DNA of 9,704 nt, from contig DATHDP010000123.1 in the NCBI GenBank assembly GCA_035318985.1, positions 1 to 9,704 of the forward strand. The letters run 5' to 3'. The notes under the pieces are model-generated. The model made no database searches and was not told the origin of the DNA. It saw only the letters and a list, made by a program, of their open reading frames with translations. The stretch comes from VBAS01 sp035318985. GTDB taxonomy: Bacteria; Bacteroidota; Bacteroidia; Chitinophagales; Chitinophagaceae. The position numbers were made by a program, and so were the translations under genes. This document shows, piece after piece, positions 1-5,564 of this stretch; position 1 is the first letter of the stretch, and each line of letters opens with the position of its first letter.

Positions 1-843
1 TTTTGTAAAAGCCTGGTCCCTATCACGGGGAATTGGTTTATAAATTTTCTCTTCCTCATTTTTAAAACATGCCCATCGCCACTGATCTTCATGACGGCCC
101 CAGTCGCCAATAAAAAAATCAAACAAACGAGCTCTTACATAAGCAAGCTGATCAACACTATGATCATTATCTTCAAGAAGTTCTTCCAGCATTTTTTCTG
201 TGCCAATAATATTCTTTGAATTTCCAAAGTTTGATGCTGTTTCCCAATTTTCATCAGGACGCTGCTCAAGCATGTAAAGCTGATTGCCAAAATCTTTATT
301 AAATGAATCAAGCGCAGGTTGTTCAGGAATAAAAACTATTTCAGGGTTGGTGTGATATACACCTGCAGCATCTGCTAATGTCGGAATTGTTAACGGCGCA
401 TAAGGATGGCCAATAGTAACCTGGTCATTAATAATGGACTCAATAAATGTTCCCTGGTAAATTTCAGGTAGAGCTTTCCCAAAACTCTTATCAACACTTC
501 TTAAAACATATTCTCTTCCATCTTTATCTCTTAATCGTAAACTTTTGCTTTGTCTGCCGCCACCACTTTGATAAGGAGTTAATCCGCCAGACATTGTATC
601 AAGATTTACGATCCTGACTTTAACAGGTGTTCCCCATTCTTTTCGGTAATGTGTTCCCCATTTTTTTTGATAAGAAAGGCTCCGGTCATAGTTTTTACTT
701 GCTTCAAGGGTTTTGTATTTGGAGGTATCCTCAGTAATATTCAATTGCAATTGGGAAAATGCAAAAAAAGGAAGCATAAAAAGCGCAAAGGCAAGTAAAT
801 ACCTATAAAAAGCTGTTTGGTTTATCGTCGACACATTGAGCAT
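1..843 (-). CDS. Exported protein with FAM20/CotH/HipA-like kinase-fold motifs (partial, 3' end missing)
   Basis: The frame starts at an ATG at 843 and stays open for 281 codons to the left edge, so the C terminus is missing. Residues 1-30 form a signal peptide: a hydrophobic stretch (YLLAFALFMLPFFAFS) ending before Gln31. A glycine-rich stretch (SGGG, 93-96) is followed by REYVLRSVDK (110-119), which could be the nucleotide-binding loop and strand lysine of a kinase-like fold. FDFFIGDWGRHEDQW (241-255) and IPRDRDQAF (271-279) resemble the catalytic DRH loop and the metal-binding Asp of FAM20, CotH and HipA kinases. I recall large Bacteroidota proteins with this motif pair, some with an outer-membrane barrel at the C terminus, but the rest is not visible here. 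The usual Asp of DRH is Gly249, so activity is uncertain. The gene lies 110 bp downstream of the thioredoxin-like gene with no terminator seen between them. The reading frame and export are clear; the kinase-fold assignment is inference. Confidence 0.8.
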   Translation of the reverse strand, partial: MLNVSTINQTAFYRYLLAFALFMLPFFAFSQLQLNITEDTSKYKTLEASKNYDRSLSYQKKWGTHYRKEWGTPVKVRIVNLDTMSGGLTPYQSGGGRQSKSLRLRDKDGREYVLRSVDKSFGKALPEIYQGTFIESIINDQVTIGHPYAPLTIPTLADAAGVYHTNPEIVFIPEQPALDSFNKDFGNQLYMLEQRPDENWETASNFGNSKNIIGTEKMLEELLEDNDHSVDQLAYVRARLFDFFIGDWGRHEDQWRWACFKNEEEKIYKPIPRDRDQAFTK

Positions 844-863
844 GATATTCTACCCATAACAAA

Positions 864-876
864 ATCTTGCCAAGAT
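864..876. promoter_or_regulatory. 13-bp palindrome upstream of the kinase-fold gene
   Basis: ATCTTG-C-CAAGAT is a perfect 6-bp inverted repeat around one base. It lies 21 bp upstream of the ATG at 843, in the likely leader or promoter region. On the minus strand it overlaps TATCTTGG (877-870), a 7-of-8 match to the Bacteroidota -7 element TAnnTTTG, but no clear -33 element is in place. It could be an operator or a chance palindrome in A/T-rich DNA. Confidence 0.2.
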
Positions 877-953
877 ATAATGGAGAAAAATAAAGAATGG
901 GAATCAGGAAAGGCACAATGGGAAACAATTACGCCAGATTAAAACGAGCATAT

Positions 954-1466
954 TTATTTTTTAAAATATTCCAGCACTTTTGTTAGCGGGAGTGCTCCCT
1001 GGATTCCTTCGATCAGGTTCCCTTTTTTATCATAAAAGGCTAGAAAAGGAGTATAACTGATCCGGTAATAAGTAGCAAGTATATGTTGCATATCATACCC
1101 AACAGTTATATTAGAAAATCGATCTAGCTTGTAATTATCATAAAAGGTTTTCATTTTGTCTACAGGCATGAACGTTGCCATTACTATTTGAATATGTTTA
1201 AAGCTATCGATCTTATCGATCAGTTCTTCTGTTTCCTTCTGGCAATGTTCACAATCAGGACTAAATAAAATAAAGAATAGTGGCGTATCCTTTTTAAGTT
1301 CCTTATCTGTAAAAATTGTAGAGCTATCCGTCAATAATAATTTGAGAGGAGGTGTTGTAGGAAATCTTTTATATGGAGGATCTGTTTGCTGTGCAAAAGC
1401 AAGCATTGAGATCTGCACAAAAACAAAAAAAGCGATCACAGTTTTCATGCTGCAAAGAAACTTCAT
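954..1466 (-). CDS. Secreted thioredoxin-like (TlpA/AhpC-TSA type) protein
   Basis: The 170-residue product is probably a periplasmic thiol-disulfide oxidoreductase or a thioredoxin-fold relative. A hydrophobic signal peptide runs to about AFA-Q26. The redox motif CEHC is at Cys72-Cys75 in LFILFSPDCEHC-like context after a beta strand. The conserved cis-proline is Pro140 in SYTPFLAFYDKKG, followed by the usual final strands and helix. The length fits a single thioredoxin domain plus signal peptide. Two starts are possible: ATG 1466, used here, or ATG 1448 (Met7, MKTVIAFF), which gives a more typical signal peptide. It is transcribed divergently from efp, with about 105 bp between the two start codons. 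The kinase-fold gene follows 110 bp downstream and may be cotranscribed. The fold is confident; the substrate and redox direction (reductase or oxidase) cannot be told. No DsbD or cytochrome c maturation gene is nearby to place it in a pathway. Confidence 0.88.
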   Translation of the reverse strand: MKFLCSMKTVIAFFVFVQISMLAFAQQTDPPYKRFPTTPPLKLLLTDSSTIFTDKELKKDTPLFFILFSPDCEHCQKETEELIDKIDSFKHIQIVMATFMPVDKMKTFYDNYKLDRFSNITVGYDMQHILATYYRISYTPFLAFYDKKGNLIEGIQGALPLTKVLEYFKK

Positions 1467-1516
1467 TATTCATTATAAACTCGATTTTCAATTAGTAGGT
1501 AACTTTCTATTCACAC

Positions 1517-1547
1517 TTTGCCATAAGGCCATCTAACCTTATCTTTG
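1517..1547 (+). promoter_or_regulatory. Bacteroidota-type promoter of efp
   Basis: TTTG at 1517-1520 and TATCTTTG at 1540-1547 are separated by 19 bp. This matches the Bacteroidota consensus (TTTG, about 19-20 bp, TAnnTTTG) exactly. Transcription should start a few bases after 1547, giving an A-rich leader of roughly 15-20 nt before the ATG at 1572. The promoter also rules out an upstream TTG start at 1545, which lies inside the -7 element. Confidence 0.8.
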
Positions 1548-1571
1548 CCGCCTCAAAAAAATAAAGTTCAA

Positions 1572-2135
1572 ATGGCAAACACATCTGATATAAGTCGCGG
1601 AATGGTCCTCAAGCTTGATGGTAGTCTTTACAGTGTAGTGGAATTTGGGGAAAATAAAACTGCCCGTGCCGCTGCAAAAGTGTGGGCTAAACTGAAAGGT
1701 GTGGATAATGGCAGGAGTATTGAAAAAACATGGAATTCAGGAGATAATATCTACCCAATACGTGTAGAAAGACATACTTACCAGTACTTATATAAGGATG
1801 ATACGGGTTATAGCTTCATGAATACTGAAACTTTTGAGCAAATTACTTTGCAACCAGAAACCATTGATGCTCCGCAGTACCTTAAAGAAGGACAAGAAGT
1901 TGGTATTTTGATAAATACTGACAATGACCAGGTACTTGGCGCTGAGCTTCCTGATAAAATTGCTTTACTGATCACTTATTGCGAACCGGGTGTTCGTGGT
2001 GATACGGCAACCCGTACTTTAAAACCAGCAACGCTTGAAACTGGTGCTACAGTTGGTGTTCCACTTTTTGTAAATGAAGGCGAAATTATTCGCATCAATA
2101 CAAAAACCGGAGAGTATGTAGAAAGAGTAAAATAA
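1572..2135 (+). CDS. efp: Elongation factor P
   Basis: EF-P binds between the ribosomal P and E sites and relieves stalling at polyproline stretches. The 187-residue product has the full three-domain length. The family signature region TYCEPGVRGDTATRTLKPAT and the following ETGATVGVPLFVNEGE are present, and the protein ends in EYVERVK as in other Bacteroidota EF-Ps. The start is ATG 1572, giving MANTSDISRG; the in-frame extension to TTG 1545 would begin inside the promoter. The leader has no Shine-Dalgarno sequence, only A-rich bases, which is normal for the phylum. An oddity is the domain I loop. The PGKG loop of E. coli and many Bacteroidota EF-Ps is replaced by EFGENKTARAAAKV (24-37). This aligns better with the Pseudomonas loop EFNKSGRNAAVV, placing Arg32 at the modified arginine, with two extra residues (GE). 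No modification enzyme gene is in the window. A terminator follows the gene, so it is probably monocistronic. Confidence 0.97.
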   Translation: MANTSDISRGMVLKLDGSLYSVVEFGENKTARAAAKVWAKLKGVDNGRSIEKTWNSGDNIYPIRVERHTYQYLYKDDTGYSFMNTETFEQITLQPETIDAPQYLKEGQEVGILINTDNDQVLGAELPDKIALLITYCEPGVRGDTATRTLKPATLETGATVGVPLFVNEGEIIRINTKTGEYVERVK

Positions 2136-2158
2136 ATAAATTGCAGGTTTAATGAATT

Positions 2159-2189
2159 GCCCAAAATCTATTGGATTCTGGGCTTTTTT
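2159..2189 (+). terminator. Intrinsic terminator of efp
   Basis: GCCCA-A-AATC (2159-2168) pairs with GATT-C-TGGGC (2174-2183), leaving one internal A/C mismatch and a 5-nt loop, followed directly by six T (2184-2189). It starts 23 bp after the efp stop codon and separates efp from accBC. Confidence 0.85.
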
Positions 2190-2256
2190 ATATGATTTTG
2201 ACCCGATTTTGCCTAAAAACTTGCCAAAATCAAGTGCGTTACGGATTTGATTTACC

Positions 2257-2264
2257 TATCTTAG
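2257..2264 (+). promoter_or_regulatory. Possible -7 element for accBC
   Basis: TATCTTAG matches TAnnTTTG at 7 of 8 positions and lies about 60 bp before the accB ATG, downstream of the efp terminator where an accBC promoter is expected. No TTTG is found 19-20 bp upstream; the nearest one (2246-2249) is only 7 bp away, so the call is weak. Confidence 0.35.
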
Positions 2265-2281
2265 CCGTCCCTTAATTCACA

Positions 2282-2300
2282 TCCGAAGGAATTCTTCGGA
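2282..2300 (+). promoter_or_regulatory. Perfect hairpin in the accB leader
   Basis: TCCGAAG (2282-2288) and CTTCGGA (2294-2300) are perfect inverted repeats around a 5-nt loop, GAATT. The hairpin lies 24 bp before the accB ATG and downstream of the possible promoter, so it should be transcribed. No T-run follows, so it is not a simple terminator. It could stabilise the mRNA, control translation or bind a repressor as DNA. Confidence 0.45.
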
Positions 2301-2324
2301 CAAAACCAACTTAATTTGAAAAAC

Positions 2325-2828
2325 ATGGACTTCAAGCAGATTCAGGAGTTGATCAAGATGGTCAACAAATCAAATATTGGTGAGGTAACTGTAGAATTGA
2401 AAGATTTCAGAGTTACTATAAAACAAAAAGAAGACAAGATCCAACAAGTAATTAGTGCGCCAATGCATATGGCGCCAGCTCCATCTCAAGTTCACCATAT
2501 GCCTACGCATACTTCACCATCTCCATCAATACAACCAACCCCTGCTGCAACGGAATCAAATAAAGCAGCGGACACTACACCAAGTAATGTTATCACTGTT
2601 AGGAGTCCAATGATCGGTACATTCTATCGTAAGGCAGGACCTGATAAACCAAACTTTGTTGAAGTGGGAGATGAGATCACTCCGGGTAAAGTGGTTTGTA
2701 TTATTGAAGCAATGAAGTTGTTTAATGAAATAGAAAGCGAAGTAAAAGGAAAGGTCGTGAAGATTCTAGTAGAAGATGCTTCTCCTGTTGAATATGATCA
2801 GCCGCTGTTTTTAGTTGAGCCAGCTTAA
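2325..2828 (+). CDS. accB: Biotin carboxyl carrier protein of acetyl-CoA carboxylase
   Basis: AccB carries biotin between biotin carboxylase and the carboxyltransferase in the first step of fatty-acid synthesis. The 167-residue product starts with a short helical region (MDFKQIQELIKMVNKSNIGE). A flexible Pro/Ala/His/Met-rich linker follows at about 46-80. The biotinyl domain covers the last 80 or so residues. The biotin attachment motif is EAMKL, with the modified lysine at residue 131. The thumb segment specific to acetyl-CoA carboxylase BCCP is present (GTFYRKAGPDKPNFVEVG), which separates it from other biotinyl domains. ATG 2325 is preferred; a TTG at 2316 would add only MKN. accC follows after 50 bp, consistent with the widespread accB-accC pair, and efp upstream is also a common neighbour. 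accA and accD are not in the window. The linker is unusual in being rich in His and Met rather than only Pro and Ala. Confidence 0.96.
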   Translation: MDFKQIQELIKMVNKSNIGEVTVELKDFRVTIKQKEDKIQQVISAPMHMAPAPSQVHHMPTHTSPSPSIQPTPAATESNKAADTTPSNVITVRSPMIGTFYRKAGPDKPNFVEVGDEITPGKVVCIIEAMKLFNEIESEVKGKVVKILVEDASPVEYDQPLFLVEPA

Positions 2829-2878
2829 TTCAGATACCCTTTCTTGAATTATTCATTATTCATCCTTAATTATTAATT

Positions 2879-4216
2879 GTGTTCAAAAAAGTATTAATAG
2901 CAAATAGGGGAGAGATTGCACTCCGTGTTATTCGCACCTGTCGTGAAATGGGAATTAAAACAGTTGCTGTTTATTCCACGGCAGATCGTGATAGTCTTCA
3001 TGTAAAATTTGCAGATGAAGCAGTATGTATCGGCAAGCCACAAAGCAGCGATTCATATCTTAACATTCCTCATTTGATGTCTGCTGCTGAAATTACAAAT
3101 GCAGATGCAATACATCCCGGTTATGGTTTTTTAGCAGAGAATGCAAAGTTTGCACAGATATGCGCTGATCACCAGATAAAATTTATTGGACCTACACCTG
3201 ATATGATCAATTCAATGGGTGATAAGATCACTGCAAAGGATACAATGATAAAAGCAGGGGTGCCTGTCGTGCCCGGTGGTGAAGGTTTATTAGAAAGTTT
3301 GGAAGAAGCAAAAGGGTTGGCAAAAAACATGGGCTATCCTGTAATATTAAAAGCGACAGCAGGTGGCGGTGGAAAGGGAATGCGTATTGTATGGGAAGAT
3401 GGTGAAATGGAAAGAGCTTACAACAATGCAAAAGCGGAAGCGGCTGCATCATTTAAAAATGATGGCATCTACATGGAAAAATTTGTAGAAGAGCCACGTC
3501 ATATAGAGATACAAGTTGCCGGTGATCAGTTTGGAAATGTTTGTCATTTAAGTGAAAGAGATTGTTCTATTCAGCGCCGTCATCAAAAATTGGTGGAAGA
3601 ATCTCCGTCGCCATTTATGACGGATGAGCTTCGTCAAAAAATGGGTGATGCAGCAAAGAAAGCAGCAGGTGCCATCAATTATGAAAGTGTTGGCACTATT
3701 GAATTTCTTGTTGACAAGAATCGCAATTTTTATTTCATGGAAATGAACACGCGTATACAGGTAGAGCATTGCGTAACAGAAGAAGTGATCAACTTTGATC
3801 TTATAAAAGAACAATTGAAAATTGCGATGGGTGAAAAGATAAGCGGCAAAGATTATTATCCGCAAGGTCATGCTATCGAATGTCGTATCAATGCAGAAGA
3901 TCCTTACAATGATTTTCGTCCGTCACCAGGAAAGATAACTGTACTTCACCAACCAGGAGGGCATGGTGTTCGTGTCGACAGCCATGTATACGCTGGTTAT
4001 GTCATCCCACCTTTTTATGATTCTATGATCGGCAAACTGATCACTATTGCCCGTACAAGAGACGAAGCCATTGGTACCATGTACCGTGCATTAAGTGAGT
4101 ATGTCATTGAAGGAGTGAAGACAACTATACCATTTCATTTGCAGTTAATGCAGGATGAACGTTTCCGAAGCGGCGATTTTAATACAAAGTTTTTAGAAGG
4201 GTTCGTCTTAAGATAA
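2879..4216 (+). CDS. accC: Biotin carboxylase subunit of acetyl-CoA carboxylase
   Basis: AccC carboxylates the biotin of AccB using ATP and bicarbonate. The 445 residues match the usual length of a stand-alone subunit (E. coli has 449). The N-terminal domain begins KKVLIANRGEIALRVIR. The ATP-grasp region shows Lys116 (MGDK), Lys158 (VILKATAGG), the glycine-rich loop AGGGGKGM (161-168), and RRHQKLVEE (233-241). Catalytic and metal-binding residues appear in FMEMNTRIQVEH (286-297: Glu288, Asn290, Arg292). CRINAEDP (335-342) holds the conserved Arg336 that aligns with biotin-binding Arg338 of E. coli. All key residues are intact. The start is GTG 2879, fixed by homology because no ATG fits. No Shine-Dalgarno is seen; the 50-bp gap from accB is A/T-rich, with a tandem ATTATTC (2848-2861) and a short palindrome, AATTATTAATT, just before the GTG. 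The stand-alone form without a fused carrier and the accB neighbour support acetyl-CoA carboxylase rather than pyruvate carboxylase. Confidence 0.96.
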   Translation: MFKKVLIANRGEIALRVIRTCREMGIKTVAVYSTADRDSLHVKFADEAVCIGKPQSSDSYLNIPHLMSAAEITNADAIHPGYGFLAENAKFAQICADHQIKFIGPTPDMINSMGDKITAKDTMIKAGVPVVPGGEGLLESLEEAKGLAKNMGYPVILKATAGGGGKGMRIVWEDGEMERAYNNAKAEAAASFKNDGIYMEKFVEEPRHIEIQVAGDQFGNVCHLSERDCSIQRRHQKLVEESPSPFMTDELRQKMGDAAKKAAGAINYESVGTIEFLVDKNRNFYFMEMNTRIQVEHCVTEEVINFDLIKEQLKIAMGEKISGKDYYPQGHAIECRINAEDPYNDFRPSPGKITVLHQPGGHGVRVDSHVYAGYVIPPFYDSMIGKLITIARTRDEAIGTMYRALSEYVIEGVKTTIPFHLQLMQDERFRSGDFNTKFLEGFVLR

Positions 4217-4501
4217 ACTTCAATCTTGCCCGCACTCCGAAGCGTCCTGCTACGCTAAAGTTTCGTTGGATAAATTAGTGAAAGAGGGGAAAGACTTGTG
4301 CATCGTTAATTGATTTTGGATATTAGCTTCAGTATTTCATAGCTTCGTCTGTTGCGACGCTCCGTTCATAGTTCCGATATTTAATCAACAATAGCGTCGC
4401 AGTTTACCCAGACACCGAGCATAGCGAGGTGGAAGGGTCACTCACTTGTACTTTCGGTAATTCTATTCAGCTTTTCATTTTCGAAATATATACCATTATC
4501 A
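4217..4501. other. Non-coding gap with clustered GC-richer inverted repeats
   Basis: This 285-bp gap between accC and the PAS gene has no convincing reading frame and no clear promoter. It is visibly richer in GC than its surroundings in two places, 4231-4256 and 4345-4436. It holds a short inverted repeat AGCGT/ACGCT (4241-4245, 4252-4256) that could act as a weak terminator for accC. It also holds a longer one at 4353-4401. The word AGCGTC or its complement occurs three times. The stretch may be a dispersed intergenic repeat or the remains of deleted sequence. Confidence 0.5.
4353..4401. repeat. 9-bp inverted repeat with 31-bp spacer
   Basis: TGCGACGCT (4353-4361) and AGCGTCGCA (4393-4401) are exact reverse complements separated by A/T-rich sequence. 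Just downstream, CACCGAGCATAGCGAGGTG (4413-4431) begins and ends with a matching CACC/GGTG. The arrangement resembles REP-like or mobile-element-derived intergenic repeats, but nothing in the window shows a second copy. Confidence 0.5.
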
Positions 4502-5029
4502 ATGAATGTTGATTTGACTATAAAAGAAAGAAATATTAAAGACTACCCATTTTTGAAAAACACTGGTGAAATAGGTGAGCTCATAATTAAATATGATTGG
4601 CCCAAAACATGCATCGGTAATATGGATAATTGGCCACTGAGCTTAAAGATAACTCTCAGCAATATTCTTCACTCCGCATTTCCCATGTTCTTATTCTGGG
4701 GTGATGATTTTCTTTGCTTTTATAACGAAGCATTTCGGCCAAGCCTTGGTGTAAATGGTAAGCATCCCGCTATTGGTAAAAAAGCAATAGTTGTTTGGGG
4801 CGAGATCTGGCATATAATAGGCCCACTCATTCAGAAAGTTGTGGTTACTCATGAACCAGTTTGGTTTGAAGATCAGCTAGTGCCTTTTTATCGGAATGGC
4901 AAAGTAGAAGATATTTACTGGACATTTAGTTATAGTCCTGCATTTGGAGAAGATAACGAAGTAAAAGGTGTGTTGGTCACCTGCATGGAAACCACAAAAT
5001 CGGTTTTGGCACGTCAGGGAAAAGAATAG
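4502..5029 (+). CDS. Orphan PAS-like sensor domain, probably a truncated histidine kinase N terminus
   Basis: The 175-residue product matches the N-terminal sensory PAS-like module of many Bacteroidota hybrid histidine kinases as I recall them. Its typical phrases are GEIGELIIKYDWPKT (22-36), WPLSLKITLSNIL (44-56), FPMFLFWGDDFLCFYNEAFRP (60-80), a GKHPAIGKKA segment, EIWHIIGPLI (101-110) and YWTFSYSP (139-146). It has no signal peptide or membrane segment and should be cytosolic. In those kinases more PAS, GAF, HisKA and ATPase domains follow; here the protein stops at a TAG shortly after VLVTCMETT. The space behind it is only 24 bp before a convergent gene, so no kinase part can follow. It may be a stand-alone ligand-sensing protein, or the 5' remnant of a kinase gene lost by deletion. 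The repeats just upstream fit a rearranged locus. Domain recognition is good; the function is unknown. Confidence 0.8.
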   Translation: MNVDLTIKERNIKDYPFLKNTGEIGELIIKYDWPKTCIGNMDNWPLSLKITLSNILHSAFPMFLFWGDDFLCFYNEAFRPSLGVNGKHPAIGKKAIVVWGEIWHIIGPLIQKVVVTHEPVWFEDQLVPFYRNGKVEDIYWTFSYSPAFGEDNEVKGVLVTCMETTKSVLARQGKE

Positions 5030-5053
5030 ATAAGATTAGTCAAGCTTCATTAG

Positions 5054-5485
5054 CTACTCAATAGTCAGCACTCTTTCTAATTTTAAGAAAGTTGCTTTCC
5101 AGCCTGCTAAGTAATTATGTGCTGATGCTGTTCCAAGATTTTTGTGCTCAAAGATCATTGCAGTGCTATCGTTTATTGACTCAAGTAATATATTGACTAC
5201 TGATTCAACTCCCGGCTCATTTTTCCATTCCCATGTAAATGAAAGTTGCTTGGGCTTTTCTACAATAAGGTATTTACCCATGCATGTATGTTCAGTTCCA
5301 TCTCCATCTTTGAAAGTTATTTCATAAGACCCGCCTTGTTCTACATTCATCTTTGCCCTTAGGCCTTTTCCATTTAGATCGGAGCCGAACCATTGTAATA
5401 TTAACCCCGGTTCGGTCCATGCTTTCCAAACTTTTTCTCTTGTTGCGTCAAAACTTGTTTCAATCCTTACAACATCATCATTCAT
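5054..5485 (-). CDS. SRPBCC-fold protein of the AHSA1 family
   Basis: The 143-residue single-domain cytosolic protein has the START/Bet v1-like fold of the AHSA1 family (activator of Hsp90 ATPase homologue 1-like). Family marks are IETSFDATREKVWKAWTEPGLILQWFG (8-34) at the start, the central GGSYEITFKDGDG strand pair (51-63), FTWEWKNEP (83-91), and HNYLAGWKATFLKLERVL (123-140) in the closing helix. These proteins have a deep hydrophobic pocket, and most bacterial members have no known ligand. Often they act as small-molecule binders or stress proteins rather than Hsp90 partners. The gene is the last of the minus-strand group, 79 bp behind the acyl-CoA synthetase gene, and ends 24 bp from the convergent PAS gene. 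An inverted repeat covers its start codon. The family is confident; the ligand is unknown. Confidence 0.92.
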   Translation of the reverse strand: MNDDVVRIETSFDATREKVWKAWTEPGLILQWFGSDLNGKGLRAKMNVEQGGSYEITFKDGDGTEHTCMGKYLIVEKPKQLSFTWEWKNEPGVESVVNILLESINDSTAMIFEHKNLGTASAHNYLAGWKATFLKLERVLTIE

Positions 5486-5513
5486 TTGATCACGTTTTAT
5501 AATTTAGATCAAA
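5485..5513. promoter_or_regulatory. TTTGATC-N15-GATCAAA inverted repeat at the start of the SRPBCC gene
   Basis: Exact 7-bp arms (5485-5491 and 5507-5513) flank a 15-nt A/T-rich spacer. The left arm shares its first base with the start codon of the SRPBCC gene (ATG at 5485-5483, minus strand). Arms 22 bp apart centre to centre, about two helix turns, suit a dimeric repressor. As RNA, a 7-bp stem would sit against the start codon and could hinder ribosome loading. No good promoter was found in the 79-bp gap. Confidence 0.35.
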
Positions 5514-5564
5514 GTGGTCGATGGGTAACACTAATATTTTGTTTCCCTTTAATTACTTCAAACT

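Noticed and set aside
1342..1536. Plus-strand 64-codon frame overlapping the thioredoxin-like gene start
   Set aside because: It is antisense to the signal peptide region, its product has no recognisable features, and it ends just before the efp -7 element.
1545..1571. Longer EF-P with a TTG start (MPPQKNKVQ extension)
   Set aside because: The TTG lies inside the perfect TAnnTTTG promoter element, and family proteins start at MANTSDI or equivalent.
2246..2264. TTTG plus TATCTTAG as a complete accB promoter
   Set aside because: The TTTG is only 7 bp from the -7-like element instead of about 19, so only the -7 element is kept, at low confidence.
3228..3871. Two open frames on the minus strand inside accC (74 and 107 codons)
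   Set aside because: They lie antisense to a fully conserved accC, their products have low-complexity or Leu/Phe/His-rich composition, and no promoter or family match is visible.
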